Positions 45,585 to 57,798 of a DNA stretch of 64,000 bases are shown in pieces (the stretch's first letter is position 1; each line of letters begins with the position of its first letter). The position numbers and the translations under genes are program-made. Below the pieces are notes generated by a model, which was given only the letters and a program-made list of their open reading frames with translations, did not search any database and was not told where the DNA came from. Source of the stretch: Deltaproteobacteria bacterium UBA4427 (GTDB taxonomy: Bacteria; Myxococcota_A; UBA9160; UBA4427); assembly GCA_002390675.1 (NCBI GenBank), contig DGPZ01000092.1:23049-87048 (forward strand), given 5' to 3'.

Positions 45585-46511
45585 ATGGCTCTTCATCGCT
45601 TGCTCGGTATCGATCTCGGCGTGCCCGCCCCGCAGATTCTCGACGACTTCTACCGGGACATCGGATTCGTCGGGGGCGATCACTGCTGGGGGCCAAAAGA
45701 AGCGCCCGACCAGATTCGCGTGCAGGAAGCCCCCTACCGCCAGCTGCTTGAGATGCGCCTTGCGTGTCACAGCGAACAGGACATGAATGAGATCGGCGGC
45801 CGACTGGATGGGATCGGGATCAAGCACTCTGTGCGTGACGGAAAGCTCATCGTTCCCGATCCGGTGAACAGGTTCACTGTAACGATTGAACCGAGGGAAG
45901 TTGAAGACGTTCCGGAACCCGAGCCACGCTTGGTCAACCGGCCTGGCAATCGACCGCGAAAGGGCGCCCGCCCCGGAATGATGACTGAGACGGTCCTGCG
46001 GCCACCGCGTAGGCTCGGTCATGTAGTGATTGGGACTAACGATATCGTCGCGACCCATGACCTCTACGTGAACGCGCTTGGCTTTCGGGTTTCAGACAAG
46101 ATTGCCGGCGGCATGGCGTATTTCACGCGCTGTTCGCAGGATCATCACAACCTTCTCTTCGCCCCGGGGCCTGTTCCTTATCTGAACCATTATGCGATTG
46201 AGCGGGATGATATTGACACGGTCATGGCTTCTGCGAGCTCCTATCTCAAGGAGCATGAGGGGACCCATATTTCCGGCCCTGGCCGACATCCGATCGGCGG
46301 AAACGTGTTTTGGTACTTGCGTGATCCCGCTGGAAATTACTTCGAGCAATTCGCCGACATGGATTGCATCGAAGATGACGAGGCATGGGAGAGTATGGAT
46401 TGGAATCCCCCGGGCTGGTCACTCTGGGGTGGTGAGGGTCAACCCGAAGTCTTCTTCAAGCCGACCGACATGGCAGAAATCATAGAGGGCTACAATAAAT
46501 ACCACGGCTAG
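45585..46511 (+). CDS. Extradiol-type VOC family dioxygenase
   Basis: A 308-residue two-domain vicinal oxygen chelate protein. Metal ligands fit H-H-E: RLGHVVIGTND, LNHYAIERDD and the C-terminal NYFEQFAD. This is the type I extradiol (BphC/HsaC) pattern. It would cleave a catechol-like ring; the specific substrate is unknown. The ATG at 45585 has GGAGG nine bases upstream. Divergent to a TetR regulator and followed by a GST 34 bp later. Confidence 0.88.
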   Translation: MALHRLLGIDLGVPAPQILDDFYRDIGFVGGDHCWGPKEAPDQIRVQEAPYRQLLEMRLACHSEQDMNEIGGRLDGIGIKHSVRDGKLIVPDPVNRFTVTIEPREVEDVPEPEPRLVNRPGNRPRKGARPGMMTETVLRPPRRLGHVVIGTNDIVATHDLYVNALGFRVSDKIAGGMAYFTRCSQDHHNLLFAPGPVPYLNHYAIERDDIDTVMASASSYLKEHEGTHISGPGRHPIGGNVFWYLRDPAGNYFEQFADMDCIEDDEAWESMDWNPPGWSLWGGEGQPEVFFKPTDMAEIIEGYNKYHG

Positions 46512-46545
46512 GGCGCTTCATTTAGGGCCCTTGAGGGAGAATCGG

Positions 46546-47556
46546 ATGTCTTGGATCTTGTGGGTGCTAGGCCTAGCAGCATTGATTGCTGTAGGCCTTT
46601 GGGTAATCGAAAGCCGCAAGCGGCGAACGCATCCGGTTCCGTCCGGGTATCAGGCTGATCAAGAATTCCCCCACGAGCAGGAATTCGAGCTTTATCACAA
46701 TGCTCTCTCCCTCTGTTCTATGAAAACGCGCGTTTGTATGGCGGAGCTTCAGATTCCTTACAAGAGCCATCACATCGATCTGATCGAGACCAGTTGCTAC
46801 GAGAATATTCGGCCGGACTTTCTGAAAGTAAATCCAGGGGGGACGGTCCCTGTTCTGTTGCATAACGGGCATCCGATCTACGAGTCCCACGAGCAGATTC
46901 GTTATGCGGCGGGCTTTACGCCGGAAGGCATTTCCTCTCTGGTGCCGAAGGATCAGGGGCTGCGTGCCGAGATGGAGGAGTGGATCGAACTCTCTTCTTT
47001 GACTAACCCCCTCGAAGAGCCGGGGAAGTCGGCGGGCAACTCGATTCCTGGACAGACTTTGCCGCTTTTCTGCACGATGATCGAGAAAATCCCGATCGTG
47101 CGAATCTTTGAGGGATTTCTCTTTCACTTCGACAAGTTACGCCCTTTTCTTTTTACGATGCTCAAGATCGGTGGCATAGAAAACCTTCACAGGATTCCAC
47201 CGATCAAGAAGGTGATCGAACAATCCAGGGGCTACCTCCACGGATTTCTCGATCGATTCGAAGCGAGGCTGGAGAAGGATGGCGGACCTTGGTTGTTAGG
47301 TAATCAATATACGCTCGCTGACGTGAGTTGGTTGGTGGTTTTTGAGCGGATGCGTCAAGCCTCCTGTGAAAATGTCTTTCTTGATCCCGCGGATCGTCCG
47401 CTTACTGCTGCTTATTGGGACCGCCTCAAGGCGCGACCTGCCTATGCTGAGGCGATCCTTGGTCATTCGCATCCAATCGTCGAGTACGGCCGTGAGAGAA
47501 TCGCGCGGGCAAAAGCCGAGAATTCGGACGTACGTAAACTCCTTGAGGGGGCCTGA
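46546..47556 (+). CDS. Membrane-anchored glutathione S-transferase
   Basis: A 336-residue protein. The first 24 residues are hydrophobic and resemble a membrane anchor, then residues from about 45 form a thioredoxin-fold N-domain (ELYHNALSLCSMKTRVCMAEL, NPGGTVPVLLHNG) and a helical GST C-domain (YTLADVSWLVVFERM). It probably conjugates glutathione to, or isomerises, a product of the adjacent dioxygenase, which is common for GSTs in such operons. RBS GAGGGAG upstream of ATG 46546. Confidence 0.88.
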   Translation: MSWILWVLGLAALIAVGLWVIESRKRRTHPVPSGYQADQEFPHEQEFELYHNALSLCSMKTRVCMAELQIPYKSHHIDLIETSCYENIRPDFLKVNPGGTVPVLLHNGHPIYESHEQIRYAAGFTPEGISSLVPKDQGLRAEMEEWIELSSLTNPLEEPGKSAGNSIPGQTLPLFCTMIEKIPIVRIFEGFLFHFDKLRPFLFTMLKIGGIENLHRIPPIKKVIEQSRGYLHGFLDRFEARLEKDGGPWLLGNQYTLADVSWLVVFERMRQASCENVFLDPADRPLTAAYWDRLKARPAYAEAILGHSHPIVEYGRERIARAKAENSDVRKLLEGA

Positions 47557-47862
47557 GTGTCGCTCAATGTTTTCGTTTCCATTTGCCGTCGCCCAGGACT
47601 GTCGGCAGTCTTGTTGTGGGTGGCCAGGGGGAGAGCGCCCGAGCACATCCATTTTGCAGCGGCTCATGGACCCCTATCTTTTCGGCGGGCCTGAGGATCG
47701 AGAACTTTGGGCTGACTTGCTCATCAGCGAGCCAGGGCAGCAGCCAATCACTGACCGCGTGCAAGTGCGGTCGTGCGGTGTAGGTGCGGCCTATTCCGTT
47801 AGGTGTTCTGGGCTATTCGCTGCGACGTCCGTTATTAGCGTCATTCTATCGAGGAGTTATTC
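47557..47862. other. Intergenic region, nothing recognised
   Basis: About 306 bp before the next SDR. The frames there are shadows. The promoter and RBS CGAGGAG of the SDR are at the right end. Confidence 0.4.
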
Positions 47863-48642
47863 ATGGAGTTAGGAATTCGCGGTCGAAAGGCCGTTGTCTG
47901 CGCGTCGAGTCAGGGCTTGGGCCGGGCCTGCGCTGAGTCGCTTGCCCGTGAAGGCGTGTCGCTCGTTGTGAATGGTCGAAACCGAGAGAAGCTTGAAGCG
48001 ACGGCCTCTGAGATCGCAAAAGAGAGCGGCGTGAGCGTGACGCCCGTTGTCGCGGATCTCAATGTTCAAGCGGAACGGGAACGACTGATCGCGGCTTGTC
48101 CCGACGCGGATATTCTCTTGAATAACAACGCAGGGCCGCCGCCTGGCCGCTTCGAAGACTGGGACCATGCCCAGTGGCTCACGGCGTTAGAGGCCAATCT
48201 GCTTGCGCCTGCGATGATGATTCGTGGCTTGCTACCGGGCATGAAGGAGCGCGGCTTCGGACGAATCGTGAATATCACGAGTGCCATGGTGAAGACGCCG
48301 AAGGGGCCTATGGCGCTATCTACCACTGCGCGCACAGGCCTCACGGCACTTTGTAAATCAATCTCTGCGGATGCCGTGAAGCACAACGTTACGATTAACA
48401 ACCTGCTTCCCGAGCGGATTGATACGCCCCGTCAGGAGCAGATGGCGCAGTTCGTGATGAAGGTCTCGGATATTTCCTACGAGGAGGCGCGCGCACAACA
48501 GGTGGCGAGCATCGCGGCGGGGCGACTAGGACTTCCTGGCGAGTTCGCCGACGCATGCGCGTTTCTTTGCAGCGCCCAGGCGGGATTTATTTCGGGGCAG
48601 AATTTGCAGATCGATGGTGGCTCGTACGAAGGGTTGATCTGA
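47863..48642 (+). CDS. Atypical short-chain dehydrogenase/reductase
   Basis: A 259-residue SDR with a good cofactor site (CASSQGLGRACAE) and NNNAG. The active site is altered: after Ser140 the expected Tyr is Ser153 and the expected Lys is Arg157 (LSTTARTGL). This pattern recurs in a branch of FabG-like proteins and may denote a different mechanism. The ATG has CGAGGAG upstream. It ends near the MaoC gene, which runs the other way, and is not obviously in the leucine cluster. Confidence 0.85.
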   Translation: MELGIRGRKAVVCASSQGLGRACAESLAREGVSLVVNGRNREKLEATASEIAKESGVSVTPVVADLNVQAERERLIAACPDADILLNNNAGPPPGRFEDWDHAQWLTALEANLLAPAMMIRGLLPGMKERGFGRIVNITSAMVKTPKGPMALSTTARTGLTALCKSISADAVKHNVTINNLLPERIDTPRQEQMAQFVMKVSDISYEEARAQQVASIAAGRLGLPGEFADACAFLCSAQAGFISGQNLQIDGGSYEGLI

Positions 48643-48669
48643 GGAGAGCGCTCTAGCGCCGCTCGAGTT

Positions 48670-49143
48670 TCAGCCTTCAGCCGGGCGCATATGCATGAGA
48701 GCATCGCGGACCGCACGGCATACGAGGACGTCGTTCTGGTTGAACGCACGATGCTCAAAGGTGACGACGCCTTGTGTTGGGCGTGACTTGGACTCGCGAC
48801 GATTCTTCACTTCGGTTTCCACTCGAATCGTGTCGCCATGAAAGAGGGGCGCGGGGAAGACGGTTTTTTGGAAGCCAAGGTTCGCAACCGTTGTGCCGAG
48901 CGTCGTTTCATGAACGCTGATGCCTATGACGACGGCGATCGTCAGCATCGAGTTCACAAGGGGTTGCCCGAATTCCGTCTCGTTCTTCGCATAGTCGAAG
49001 TCGAGATGAAGCCACGCAGGGTTCATCGTCATCGTCGTAAACGAAACGTTGTCGGATTCCGTGAGTGTTCGGCGGATGGCATGTTGAATCACGAGCCCCG
49101 GTTCGAGCTCTTCGAACCATTTCCCTGTGTATTGTCTTGTCAT
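48670..49143 (-). CDS. MaoC family (R)-specific enoyl-CoA hydratase
   Basis: A 157-residue hot-dog fold protein. It reads [28 protein letters not shown], then ...[11 protein letters not shown] and [14 protein letters not shown], which is the family pattern of mesaconyl-/itaconyl-CoA hydratases (MaoC, Rv2499c type). It lies next to a CitE-like lyase, 50 bp downstream on the same strand. Together they would hydrate an unsaturated methyl-branched acyl-CoA and cleave the product. Assignment to 3-methylglutaconyl-CoA is an inference from the leucine genes alongside. Confidence 0.85.
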   Translation of the reverse strand: MTRQYTGKWFEELEPGLVIQHAIRRTLTESDNVSFTTMTMNPAWLHLDFDYAKNETEFGQPLVNSMLTIAVVIGISVHETTLGTTVANLGFQKTVFPAPLFHGDTIRVETEVKNRRESKSRPTQGVVTFEHRAFNQNDVLVCRAVRDALMHMRPAEG

Positions 49144-49193
49144 GAGGTGTGTCCTTAGTTGGGGATTCGAGAAACGAGCGGTCCGGATTATTA

Positions 49194-50066
49194 CTAGGCG
49201 TCCGCTAGGGCTAGTACTCTTCGCGCATGCGCGGCGAGAGGTTCGTCCACCATTTGTCCTTCGAAGTCGATCGCGCCGAGGCCTGCAGTCGATGCCTGTT
49301 CGTATGCTGCAAGCAATCGTCTAGCGAATTCGATCTCAGAGGCGGTCGGGACAAAGGCTAGGTTGGCGAGTTCGGCTTGCCGCGGGTGAATGCAGAGTTT
49401 TCCGTGGTAGCCGATAGCCCGCGCTTCCCGTGCTTCTTCGTTGAAGCGCTCATCGTCGCGAAAGTCCGAGACGATCTGATCGACGATGGTGACCCCGGCA
49501 AGTCGCGCTGCGAGAGCAACCGTTGATCGTGCGTGGGCAACTTCGGTGCCTGCCCGAGTGCGGAAGCCACCCATGTCGGCGATGAAATCTTCTGCGCCGA
49601 AATAGCCCGCTACGACTCGTGGGTGAGCAAGTAGAACCCGCGAGTCAGCCACACCTAGCGCTGTTTCGATTCCGGCCAGAATGCCGAGTTCTGAATGCCC
49701 TGCATTGTCCAGTGCATTCGAGGCGTGGTCGAGCTGCTCGGTTGTTTCGACCTTGGGGACAACGACCCCCGCCAAGCCGTTGACCAGCCCTCCTACTATG
49801 TCACGCTCGAACCAAGGGGACGCGACGGAGTTGACCCGCACGAAGACTTGTTGCTCGGCACCGAGAATCCCTGGAACGACCGATTGGATATTCGCACGCG
49901 CCTCGTCTTTCAAGTTAGGTGGAGTCGCATCTTCGCAGTCGACGACGACGCCATCGGCTCCACGTTCAGGGAGTCTCTTAATGAAGTCGGGTCGGACCGC
50001 CGGAGCGAAAAGGAGAGAGCGCAAGCGTCTCACAGGCTTTGGCCGCCGTGCGGATAATTCGGTCAT
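49194..50066 (-). CDS. HpcH/HpaI (CitE-like) CoA ester lyase
   Basis: A 290-residue TIM-barrel lyase with [27 protein letters not shown] (acidic metal site) and [14 protein letters not shown], the malyl-/citramalyl-CoA lyase group. Its best genomic parallel is Rv2498c, a dual (S)-citramalyl-CoA and (R)-HMG-CoA lyase that works in leucine and itaconate degradation of mycobacteria. Here it is clustered with MaoC and, divergently, with isovaleryl-CoA dehydrogenase and MCC subunits. ATG 50066 with GGAG upstream. A TetR gene is immediately upstream. Confidence 0.85.
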   Translation of the reverse strand: MTELSARRPKPVRRLRSLLFAPAVRPDFIKRLPERGADGVVVDCEDATPPNLKDEARANIQSVVPGILGAEQQVFVRVNSVASPWFERDIVGGLVNGLAGVVVPKVETTEQLDHASNALDNAGHSELGILAGIETALGVADSRVLLAHPRVVAGYFGAEDFIADMGGFRTRAGTEVAHARSTVALAARLAGVTIVDQIVSDFRDDERFNEEAREARAIGYHGKLCIHPRQAELANLAFVPTASEIEFARRLLAAYEQASTAGLGAIDFEGQMVDEPLAAHARRVLALADA

Positions 50067-50110
50067 TTTGCTCCTATCTGTTTCGGAAGGGGACCGAAGC
50101 CCGTGGACTG

Positions 50111-50731
50111 CTACGCGCCAGTACCTGCTCCGACGACTGCGGCTACACAGAAACTTGAAACCGCGTCGATCAGGCGATCCTGGGTTTTGGTGCCACGTGT
50201 GCTTGGCGCGATGGGTCCGACGAGTGCTTCCGTGAAGGCGCCGACAATACATGCCGCACTGGCATCGACGTCTTGCTCAGGGAATTCGTGGTTTGCGATC
50301 CCGGTTCGAATGATCCGTTTGAAGACTTCCCCGAACTGCTTGCGGCAGAGCATTCTAGCCGCGTCTACGTCCGCCTCGGTCGGTTCCGCGATGAACGCGT
50401 AGGCCAAGTTCGGCCCGCGTAGCGCGCGTCGAACAAAGGATGCGACGGCATTTCGAAGGTGGTCGCGCGCACTTCCGGGCCCTTCAACGATTTTATCAAG
50501 AATGAGAATCTCATGGTCTACTGCAGCGTTTAGGACATCGACGAAGAGATCCGCTTTAGATGGGAAGTAGCGGTAGAGCGCGCCCGTAGACAGTCCTGCC
50601 TCGGACGCGACGGTTCCCATGCGCGCTTCACGCAGGCCGCCCTTGGAGACCAGTTTCCGTGCGGCCCCGAGGATGCGTTCCCGGTTGGCGGCGAGCCTTT
50701 GCTCCATCTTTTCTGATCTTTGATACGCCAT
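50111..50731 (-). CDS. TetR family regulator of the leucine cluster
   Basis: A 206-residue TetR protein with the HTH in RILGAARKLVSKGGLREARMGTVASEAGLSTGALYRYFPSKADLFVDVL. Effector domain not identified; acyl-CoA or fatty acid ligands are common for regulators of catabolic acyl-CoA genes. It lies between the lyase and the acyl-CoA dehydrogenase gene, divergent from the latter by 94 bp, so it probably controls both arms. Confidence 0.92.
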   Translation of the reverse strand: MAYQRSEKMEQRLAANRERILGAARKLVSKGGLREARMGTVASEAGLSTGALYRYFPSKADLFVDVLNAAVDHEILILDKIVEGPGSARDHLRNAVASFVRRALRGPNLAYAFIAEPTEADVDAARMLCRKQFGEVFKRIIRTGIANHEFPEQDVDASAACIVGAFTEALVGPIAPSTRGTKTQDRLIDAVSSFCVAAVVGAGTGA

Positions 50732-50753
50732 CGAGTCTTTCGTTAGGCAAAAT

Positions 50754-50771
50754 AGTGAATGAGGCTTCACT
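50754..50771. promoter_or_regulatory. Operator candidate of the leucine cluster
   Basis: AGTGAA (50754-50759) and TTCACT (50766-50771) form an inverted repeat with a six-base spacer in the divergent region between the TetR gene and liuA, a natural site for the repressor. Confidence 0.4.
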
Positions 50772-50825
50772 TTTTGGGAAGTCTCGGATAGACTGGCTCG
50801 ACTTTCAACCCCGGGAGCAACTCGT

Positions 50826-51989
50826 ATGGATATACCTTCCCTCGATTTTGATCTAGGTGAAGATGTTGAGCTTCTTAGACATACCGTTCGCGAGTTTGCG
50901 GCGAATGAGATTGCTCCCCTGGGCGAGGCGGCCGACCGCGATGGTCAGTTCCCAAACGAACTTTGGCCACGCCTCGGAGAACTCGGCGTATTAGGTCTGA
51001 CCGTCGAAGAGCAGTTTGGGGGTGTTGATCTCGGCTATCTCGCCCACGTCGTCGCGGTGGAGGAGATTTCACGTGCTTCGCCGTCGATTGGGTTGTCCTA
51101 CGGCGCACATTCGAATCTTTGCGTGAATCAGCTGGCGAAGAACGGAACGCAGGCGCAGAAGGAGAAGTTTCTGCCGCCCCTCGTCCGCGGCGAGCATATC
51201 GGCGCGCTCGCCATGTCTGAGACGAGTGCGGGGTCGGATGTTGTTTCACTCAAGCTTCGAGCGGAAAAGAAGGGCGATCGCTTTGTCTTGAACGGGACGA
51301 AGATGTGGATCACAAACGGTCCAGATGCGCATACGCTGATTGTCTACGCGAAGACCGATGTAGATGCCGGTTCCAAAGGGATCACCGCATTTATCATTGA
51401 GCGCGACTTCCCAGGGTTTTCCTCACCGCAGAAGCTGGACAAGTTAGGCATGTGCGGATCGAACACGAGCGAACTGCTCTTCGAGGACTGCGAAGTTCCC
51501 GCCGAGAATGTCTTAGGCAAAGTCGGCGGAGGGGTACGAGTCCTCATGTCGGGACTCGACTATGAACGCCTCGTGCTTGCTGGTGGGCCCTTGGGCATTA
51601 TGGCCGCGTGCCTTGATGCCGTCATTCCCTACGTCCACGAACGCAAGCAATTCGGCCAGGCGATCGGCGAGTTTCAATTGATGCAGGGCAAGTTGGCCGA
51701 CATGTATGTCGGCTTTAATGCCTGCCGCGCGTATGTCTATGCGGTCGCGAAGGCGTGCGACCGGGGGCAGACGACCCGCAAGGATGCCGCGGGCGCCATT
51801 CTTTACGCTTCGGAGAAGGCGACGTGGATGGCTGGCCAATCGATTCAGGCGTTAGGCGGAAACGGCTACATTAACGAGTATTCAGTCGGGCGTCTCTGGC
51901 GTGATGCGAAGCTCTATGAAATCGGCGCAGGCACGTCCGAGATTCGACGGATGTTGATCGGGCGCGAACTCTTTTCGGAGACGGAGTAG
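50826..51989 (+). CDS. liuA: Isovaleryl-CoA dehydrogenase
   Basis: A 387-residue acyl-CoA dehydrogenase. FAD and substrate sites [13 protein letters not shown] and MWITNGPDA are intact; the catalytic Glu is in [13 protein letters not shown], the position characteristic of isovaleryl-CoA dehydrogenases. C-terminal [34 protein letters not shown] is typical. It converts isovaleryl-CoA to 3-methylcrotonyl-CoA in leucine degradation, passing electrons to ETF. It is followed six bases later by the carboxylase beta subunit gene. Confidence 0.94.
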   Translation: MDIPSLDFDLGEDVELLRHTVREFAANEIAPLGEAADRDGQFPNELWPRLGELGVLGLTVEEQFGGVDLGYLAHVVAVEEISRASPSIGLSYGAHSNLCVNQLAKNGTQAQKEKFLPPLVRGEHIGALAMSETSAGSDVVSLKLRAEKKGDRFVLNGTKMWITNGPDAHTLIVYAKTDVDAGSKGITAFIIERDFPGFSSPQKLDKLGMCGSNTSELLFEDCEVPAENVLGKVGGGVRVLMSGLDYERLVLAGGPLGIMAACLDAVIPYVHERKQFGQAIGEFQLMQGKLADMYVGFNACRAYVYAVAKACDRGQTTRKDAAGAILYASEKATWMAGQSIQALGGNGYINEYSVGRLWRDAKLYEIGAGTSEIRRMLIGRELFSETE

Positions 51990-51994
51990 GCAGT

Positions 51995-53602
51995 ATGCAG
52001 ATCATCGATTCGACTCTCGACACTCGTTCTGATGAGTTCCGAGCGAACTCGGAATCCATGAAAGCGCTCGTCGCAGATCTTCGGGCGAAGACCGCGCAAG
52101 TGGCTGCTGGTGCTTCGGAGGCGGCGCGGGCAAAGCATGTGGCTCGTGGGAAGCTCTTGCCGCGTGATCGCGTGAATACGTTGATCGATCCGGGAACGCC
52201 ATTTCTCGAAATCGCGCCCCTTGCTGCTTTGGGAATCTATGACGACGGGGCCCCGAGTGCAGGGATCATCACGGGGATCGGTCGAGTTAGCGGCATTGAA
52301 TGCATCATTGTCGCAAACGACGCGACCGTAAAAGGGGGCACCTACTACCCCCTCACGGTTAAGAAACATCTTCGAGCGCAAGAGATCGCTGAGCAGAACC
52401 GGTTGCCCTGCATCTATCTGGTCGATTCGGGGGGCGGCTTTTTGCCTCTGCAGGATGAACTCTTTCCGGACCGCGAGCACTTCGGTCGGATCTTCTACAA
52501 CCAAGCCAATCTCTCCGCTGCGGGAATCCCGCAAATTGCATGCGTGATGGGCTCGTGTACGGCAGGTGGGGCGTATGTGCCTGCTATGTCGGATGAGACA
52601 ATCATAGTAAAAGGGGAGGGAACAATCTTTTTGGGCGGTCCTCCACTCGTGAAAGCGGCGACGGGCGAGGATGTCACAGCCGAAGAGTTGGGCGGGGCCG
52701 ACGTCCATACCCGCTTGTCAGGCGTCGCTGATCATTTCGCAGAGAACGATCATGATGCGCTGGCACGGGTGCGTGAGATCGTCGGGAATCTGAATTGGCG
52801 AAAGCTAGGCCAGGCGGAACTGGCTCCCGCCGAGATGCCTCGCTACGGCGCTCGTGAAGTCTATGGCGCGGTTCCGACCGACTCGAAGAAACCCTTTGAT
52901 GCCCGTGAAGTGATCGCGCGGGTTGTCGACGGAAGTCGCTTTGATGAATTTAAGGCACGCTTCGGGGCAACTTTGCTTTGCGGGTTCGCGCGGATTAACG
53001 GTCACCCCGTTGGTATTCTCGCGAATAACGGAATTCTCTTCTCCGAGTCGGCTTCTAAGGGCGCTCATTTCATTGAGCTGTGCACGAAGCGGAAGATTCC
53101 GCTGGTGTTTCTTCAAAACATCACTGGATTCATGGTCGGCAAGAAATACGAGAACGAGGGCATCGCGCGCCACGGTGCGAAACTGGTGATGGCTGTCGCC
53201 TGCGCGAAGGTCCCGAAGTTTACGGTGGTGATCGGTGGTTCCTTTGGTGCCGGGAACTACGGAATGTGCGGCCGCGCCTACTCACCTCGGTTCCTATGGA
53301 TGTGGCCTAATGCAAGGATTTCGGTCATGGGCGGAGAACAAGCGGCGAGTGTGCTTGCCCGCGTAAAGCGTGACGGAATAGAAGCGCGGGGTGGGGCATG
53401 GTCCGAAGCTGATGAAGAATCCTTTAAGGATCCGCTCCGTAAACAATATGAAGAACAAGGCCATCCCTATTACGCGACGGCTCGTATCTGGGATGACGGC
53501 ATCATTGATCCCGCCGAGACGCGCAACGTTCTCGCGCTCGGATTGTCCGTCTCCCTTAACGCACCCATTGAAGACACCGATTTCGGTGTCTTCCGAATGT
53601 GA
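51995..53602 (+). CDS. liuB: Methylcrotonoyl-CoA carboxylase beta subunit
   Basis: A 535-residue carboxyltransferase of the acetyl-CoA carboxylase/propionyl type with the CT N- and C-domain signatures ([43 protein letters not shown] and [20 protein letters not shown]). It transfers CO2 from biotin to 3-methylcrotonyl-CoA. Coupled to liuA upstream (six bases) and to the alpha subunit downstream (seven bases). Sequence conservation with MCC beta is high over its whole length. Confidence 0.95.
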   Translation: MQIIDSTLDTRSDEFRANSESMKALVADLRAKTAQVAAGASEAARAKHVARGKLLPRDRVNTLIDPGTPFLEIAPLAALGIYDDGAPSAGIITGIGRVSGIECIIVANDATVKGGTYYPLTVKKHLRAQEIAEQNRLPCIYLVDSGGGFLPLQDELFPDREHFGRIFYNQANLSAAGIPQIACVMGSCTAGGAYVPAMSDETIIVKGEGTIFLGGPPLVKAATGEDVTAEELGGADVHTRLSGVADHFAENDHDALARVREIVGNLNWRKLGQAELAPAEMPRYGAREVYGAVPTDSKKPFDAREVIARVVDGSRFDEFKARFGATLLCGFARINGHPVGILANNGILFSESASKGAHFIELCTKRKIPLVFLQNITGFMVGKKYENEGIARHGAKLVMAVACAKVPKFTVVIGGSFGAGNYGMCGRAYSPRFLWMWPNARISVMGGEQAASVLARVKRDGIEARGGAWSEADEESFKDPLRKQYEEQGHPYYATARIWDDGIIDPAETRNVLALGLSVSLNAPIEDTDFGVFRM

Positions 53603-53609
53603 GTCCTCA

Positions 53610-55619
<2,010 letters not shown>

Positions 55620-55670
55620 AGATCGGCTCCGAACCCGAACGCTTTTATTAGAGACCCAAGAGGATCTGTC

Positions 55671-57659
55671 GTGGATCAGCCCAATGTTCTTTGGAACCCG
55701 TCTTCTGGTCAGATCGCCGCGAGCCAGATGGCGTCGTTCTTGGCGACTGTGAACGGGGTGCGTTCTGGATTGCCGCCGCTTGATGGATATCCTGCGTTGT
55801 ATCAGTGGTCGATCGATCACCGCGAGATGTTCTGGTCTCTTTGGCTTCGGGAGTCGGGGCTAGCGACATCCGGTAGTGCAGAGCCTGTCGAATTAGAATC
55901 GCCGCCCACGCTAGGCGCGCGCTTCTTTCCCAATCTCACTCTGAACTTTGCGCAGAACTTGCTGCGCTACCGAGATGACCGGCCTGCGCTCGTCTCGGTG
56001 AGCGAGACTCGTGACAGGACCACGACGACTTATGCCGAACTCTATGACCAGGTTCATCGCTTACGTTTGACCCTCGAGGGGCTTGGGGTAGGGCCTGGTG
56101 ATCGTGTGGCCGGGGTGCTGCCTAATATTTCCGAAGCGGTCGTAGCCATGCTCGCCGCGACGAGTCTCGGAGCCGTATGGTCGTCTTGCTCGCCTGATTT
56201 CGGGCCCCGTGGCGTGCTTGAGCGCTTCGCTCAGATTGAGCCTCGCGTGCTCTTCGTGACCAACGGCTATACCTACGGCGGCAAGACATTCTCGTGCATT
56301 GAAAAAGTCGAGGAGATCGTGAGGGCGCTTCCGGACCTAACGCGCGTCGTTATGGTTCCCTATTGCGCTTCAATCGGGTCAGAACTCTCTGTGAAAACAC
56401 CGTGCCTGAGTTGGCAGCATGCTCTCGCGATTGACGGGCACGTCGATGGCGGTACGGATATTGAGTTCGCCGCGCTCCCCTTCAATCACCCTCTCTATAT
56501 CCTGTTCAGCTCCGGCACGACCGGTATTCCTAAGTGCATAGTCCACGGCGCTGGGGGTACGCTTCTGCAACACAGCAAAGAGCTGATGCTGCATTCCGAT
56601 CTGCGGCGTGAAGATAATATGCTCTTCTATACGACCTGCGGCTGGATGATGTGGAATTGGATGGTCTCGTCGCTCTTTGTAGGCGCCACTCTGACTCTCT
56701 TTGACGGGTCCCCTGGCCATCCGAGTGCCGGTCGGCTTTGGGAAGTCGTGTCTGAGGAAGGCGTCACGCATTTCGGGACGAGCCCAAAGTACTTGGGTAC
56801 GTGCCGCGGAGTCGTTAGCCCCGGATCTGCACACGACCTAACTTGCCTTCGCGTCATCTTGTCGACCGGCGCTCCGCTCCTGTCCGAGGATTTTGATTGG
56901 GTCTACGCAGATGTCAAGCAGGACGTTCTTCTTGCATCGATCAGCGGAGGGACGGACATCGTCTCCTGCTTCATGCTAGGCAACCCCATGCTTCCCGTGA
57001 TTCGCGGGGAGATTCAAGCATTTGGTCTTGGCATGGATGTCGCGGCGTACGGGGATGATAATCAACCAGTCGTGAGAGAGAAGGGAGAGCTGGTCTGCCG
57101 ATCGTTTTTTCCCTCGATGCCTGTCAGGTTTTGGAATGACGAAGGCGACGTTCGCTACGAGAAAGCTTATTACCGAGAGGGGCGCTCGACTTGGTACCAC
57201 GGCGACTATATGGAGATCACTGAATCTCAGGGGAAATGCGGTGGCATCGAGGTGCTAGGCCGATCGGATGCGACTCTCAATCCTGGAGGCATTCGCATTG
57301 GGACGGCAGAGATTTACGGATTGGTCGAGACGCTTCCCTGGATAGAAGACAGTCTTGTAGTTGGGCAGCCTTGGGAAGGCGATGTCCGAGTGGTGCTCTT
57401 CGTGCAGCTGGCCGCAGGGGAAGTATTGGACGATGAGCGCGCGGCCGAATTGCGCCTGGCGATTCGCTCGGGGGCTACGCCGCGGCATGTCCCGGAGAAG
57501 ATCCTTTCGGCACAAGAAATTCCGTACACCCGCTCCGGCAAGAAGGTTGAGATAGCGGTACGTGAGATTATCTCCGGTTCCGAGCCTCGAAACAAAGAGG
57601 CTCTCGCGAACCCCGAGACGCTCGACTATTTTCGAAACCTAGATGAACTCTCGACCTGA
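55671..57659 (+). CDS. aacS: Acetoacetyl-CoA synthetase
   Basis: A 662-residue ANL-superfamily acyl-CoA synthetase. The P-loop is ILFSSGTTGIPK; adenylation motifs SISGGTDIVSCF and the C-terminal SGKKVEIAV catalytic lysine are present, and the overall sequence fits acetoacetyl-CoA ligase. It activates acetoacetate, the end product of leucine degradation, for ketone use. GTG start with AGAGGA upstream. It is 51 bp after liuD in the same direction and completes the operon. Confidence 0.93.
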   Translation: MDQPNVLWNPSSGQIAASQMASFLATVNGVRSGLPPLDGYPALYQWSIDHREMFWSLWLRESGLATSGSAEPVELESPPTLGARFFPNLTLNFAQNLLRYRDDRPALVSVSETRDRTTTTYAELYDQVHRLRLTLEGLGVGPGDRVAGVLPNISEAVVAMLAATSLGAVWSSCSPDFGPRGVLERFAQIEPRVLFVTNGYTYGGKTFSCIEKVEEIVRALPDLTRVVMVPYCASIGSELSVKTPCLSWQHALAIDGHVDGGTDIEFAALPFNHPLYILFSSGTTGIPKCIVHGAGGTLLQHSKELMLHSDLRREDNMLFYTTCGWMMWNWMVSSLFVGATLTLFDGSPGHPSAGRLWEVVSEEGVTHFGTSPKYLGTCRGVVSPGSAHDLTCLRVILSTGAPLLSEDFDWVYADVKQDVLLASISGGTDIVSCFMLGNPMLPVIRGEIQAFGLGMDVAAYGDDNQPVVREKGELVCRSFFPSMPVRFWNDEGDVRYEKAYYREGRSTWYHGDYMEITESQGKCGGIEVLGRSDATLNPGGIRIGTAEIYGLVETLPWIEDSLVVGQPWEGDVRVVLFVQLAAGEVLDDERAAELRLAIRSGATPRHVPEKILSAQEIPYTRSGKKVEIAVREIISGSEPRNKEALANPETLDYFRNLDELST

Positions 57660-57798
57660 GTTGGGATTGTAATTTGCTTAGTAGGTACGGGTCTGGAGTC
57701 TCGCGCACGATTGCGGCCTAACGCAATTATAAGAGATGGTTTAGATCCGGTATCGGTATCCGCACGAGATCCATTAGGAGAAAGAAAAAGGCGGCTCG

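Noticed and set aside
53391..53609. Upstream extension of the MCC alpha subunit
   Set aside because: Lies inside liuB in another frame and has no family similarity; the GTG at 53610 matches the known N-terminus.
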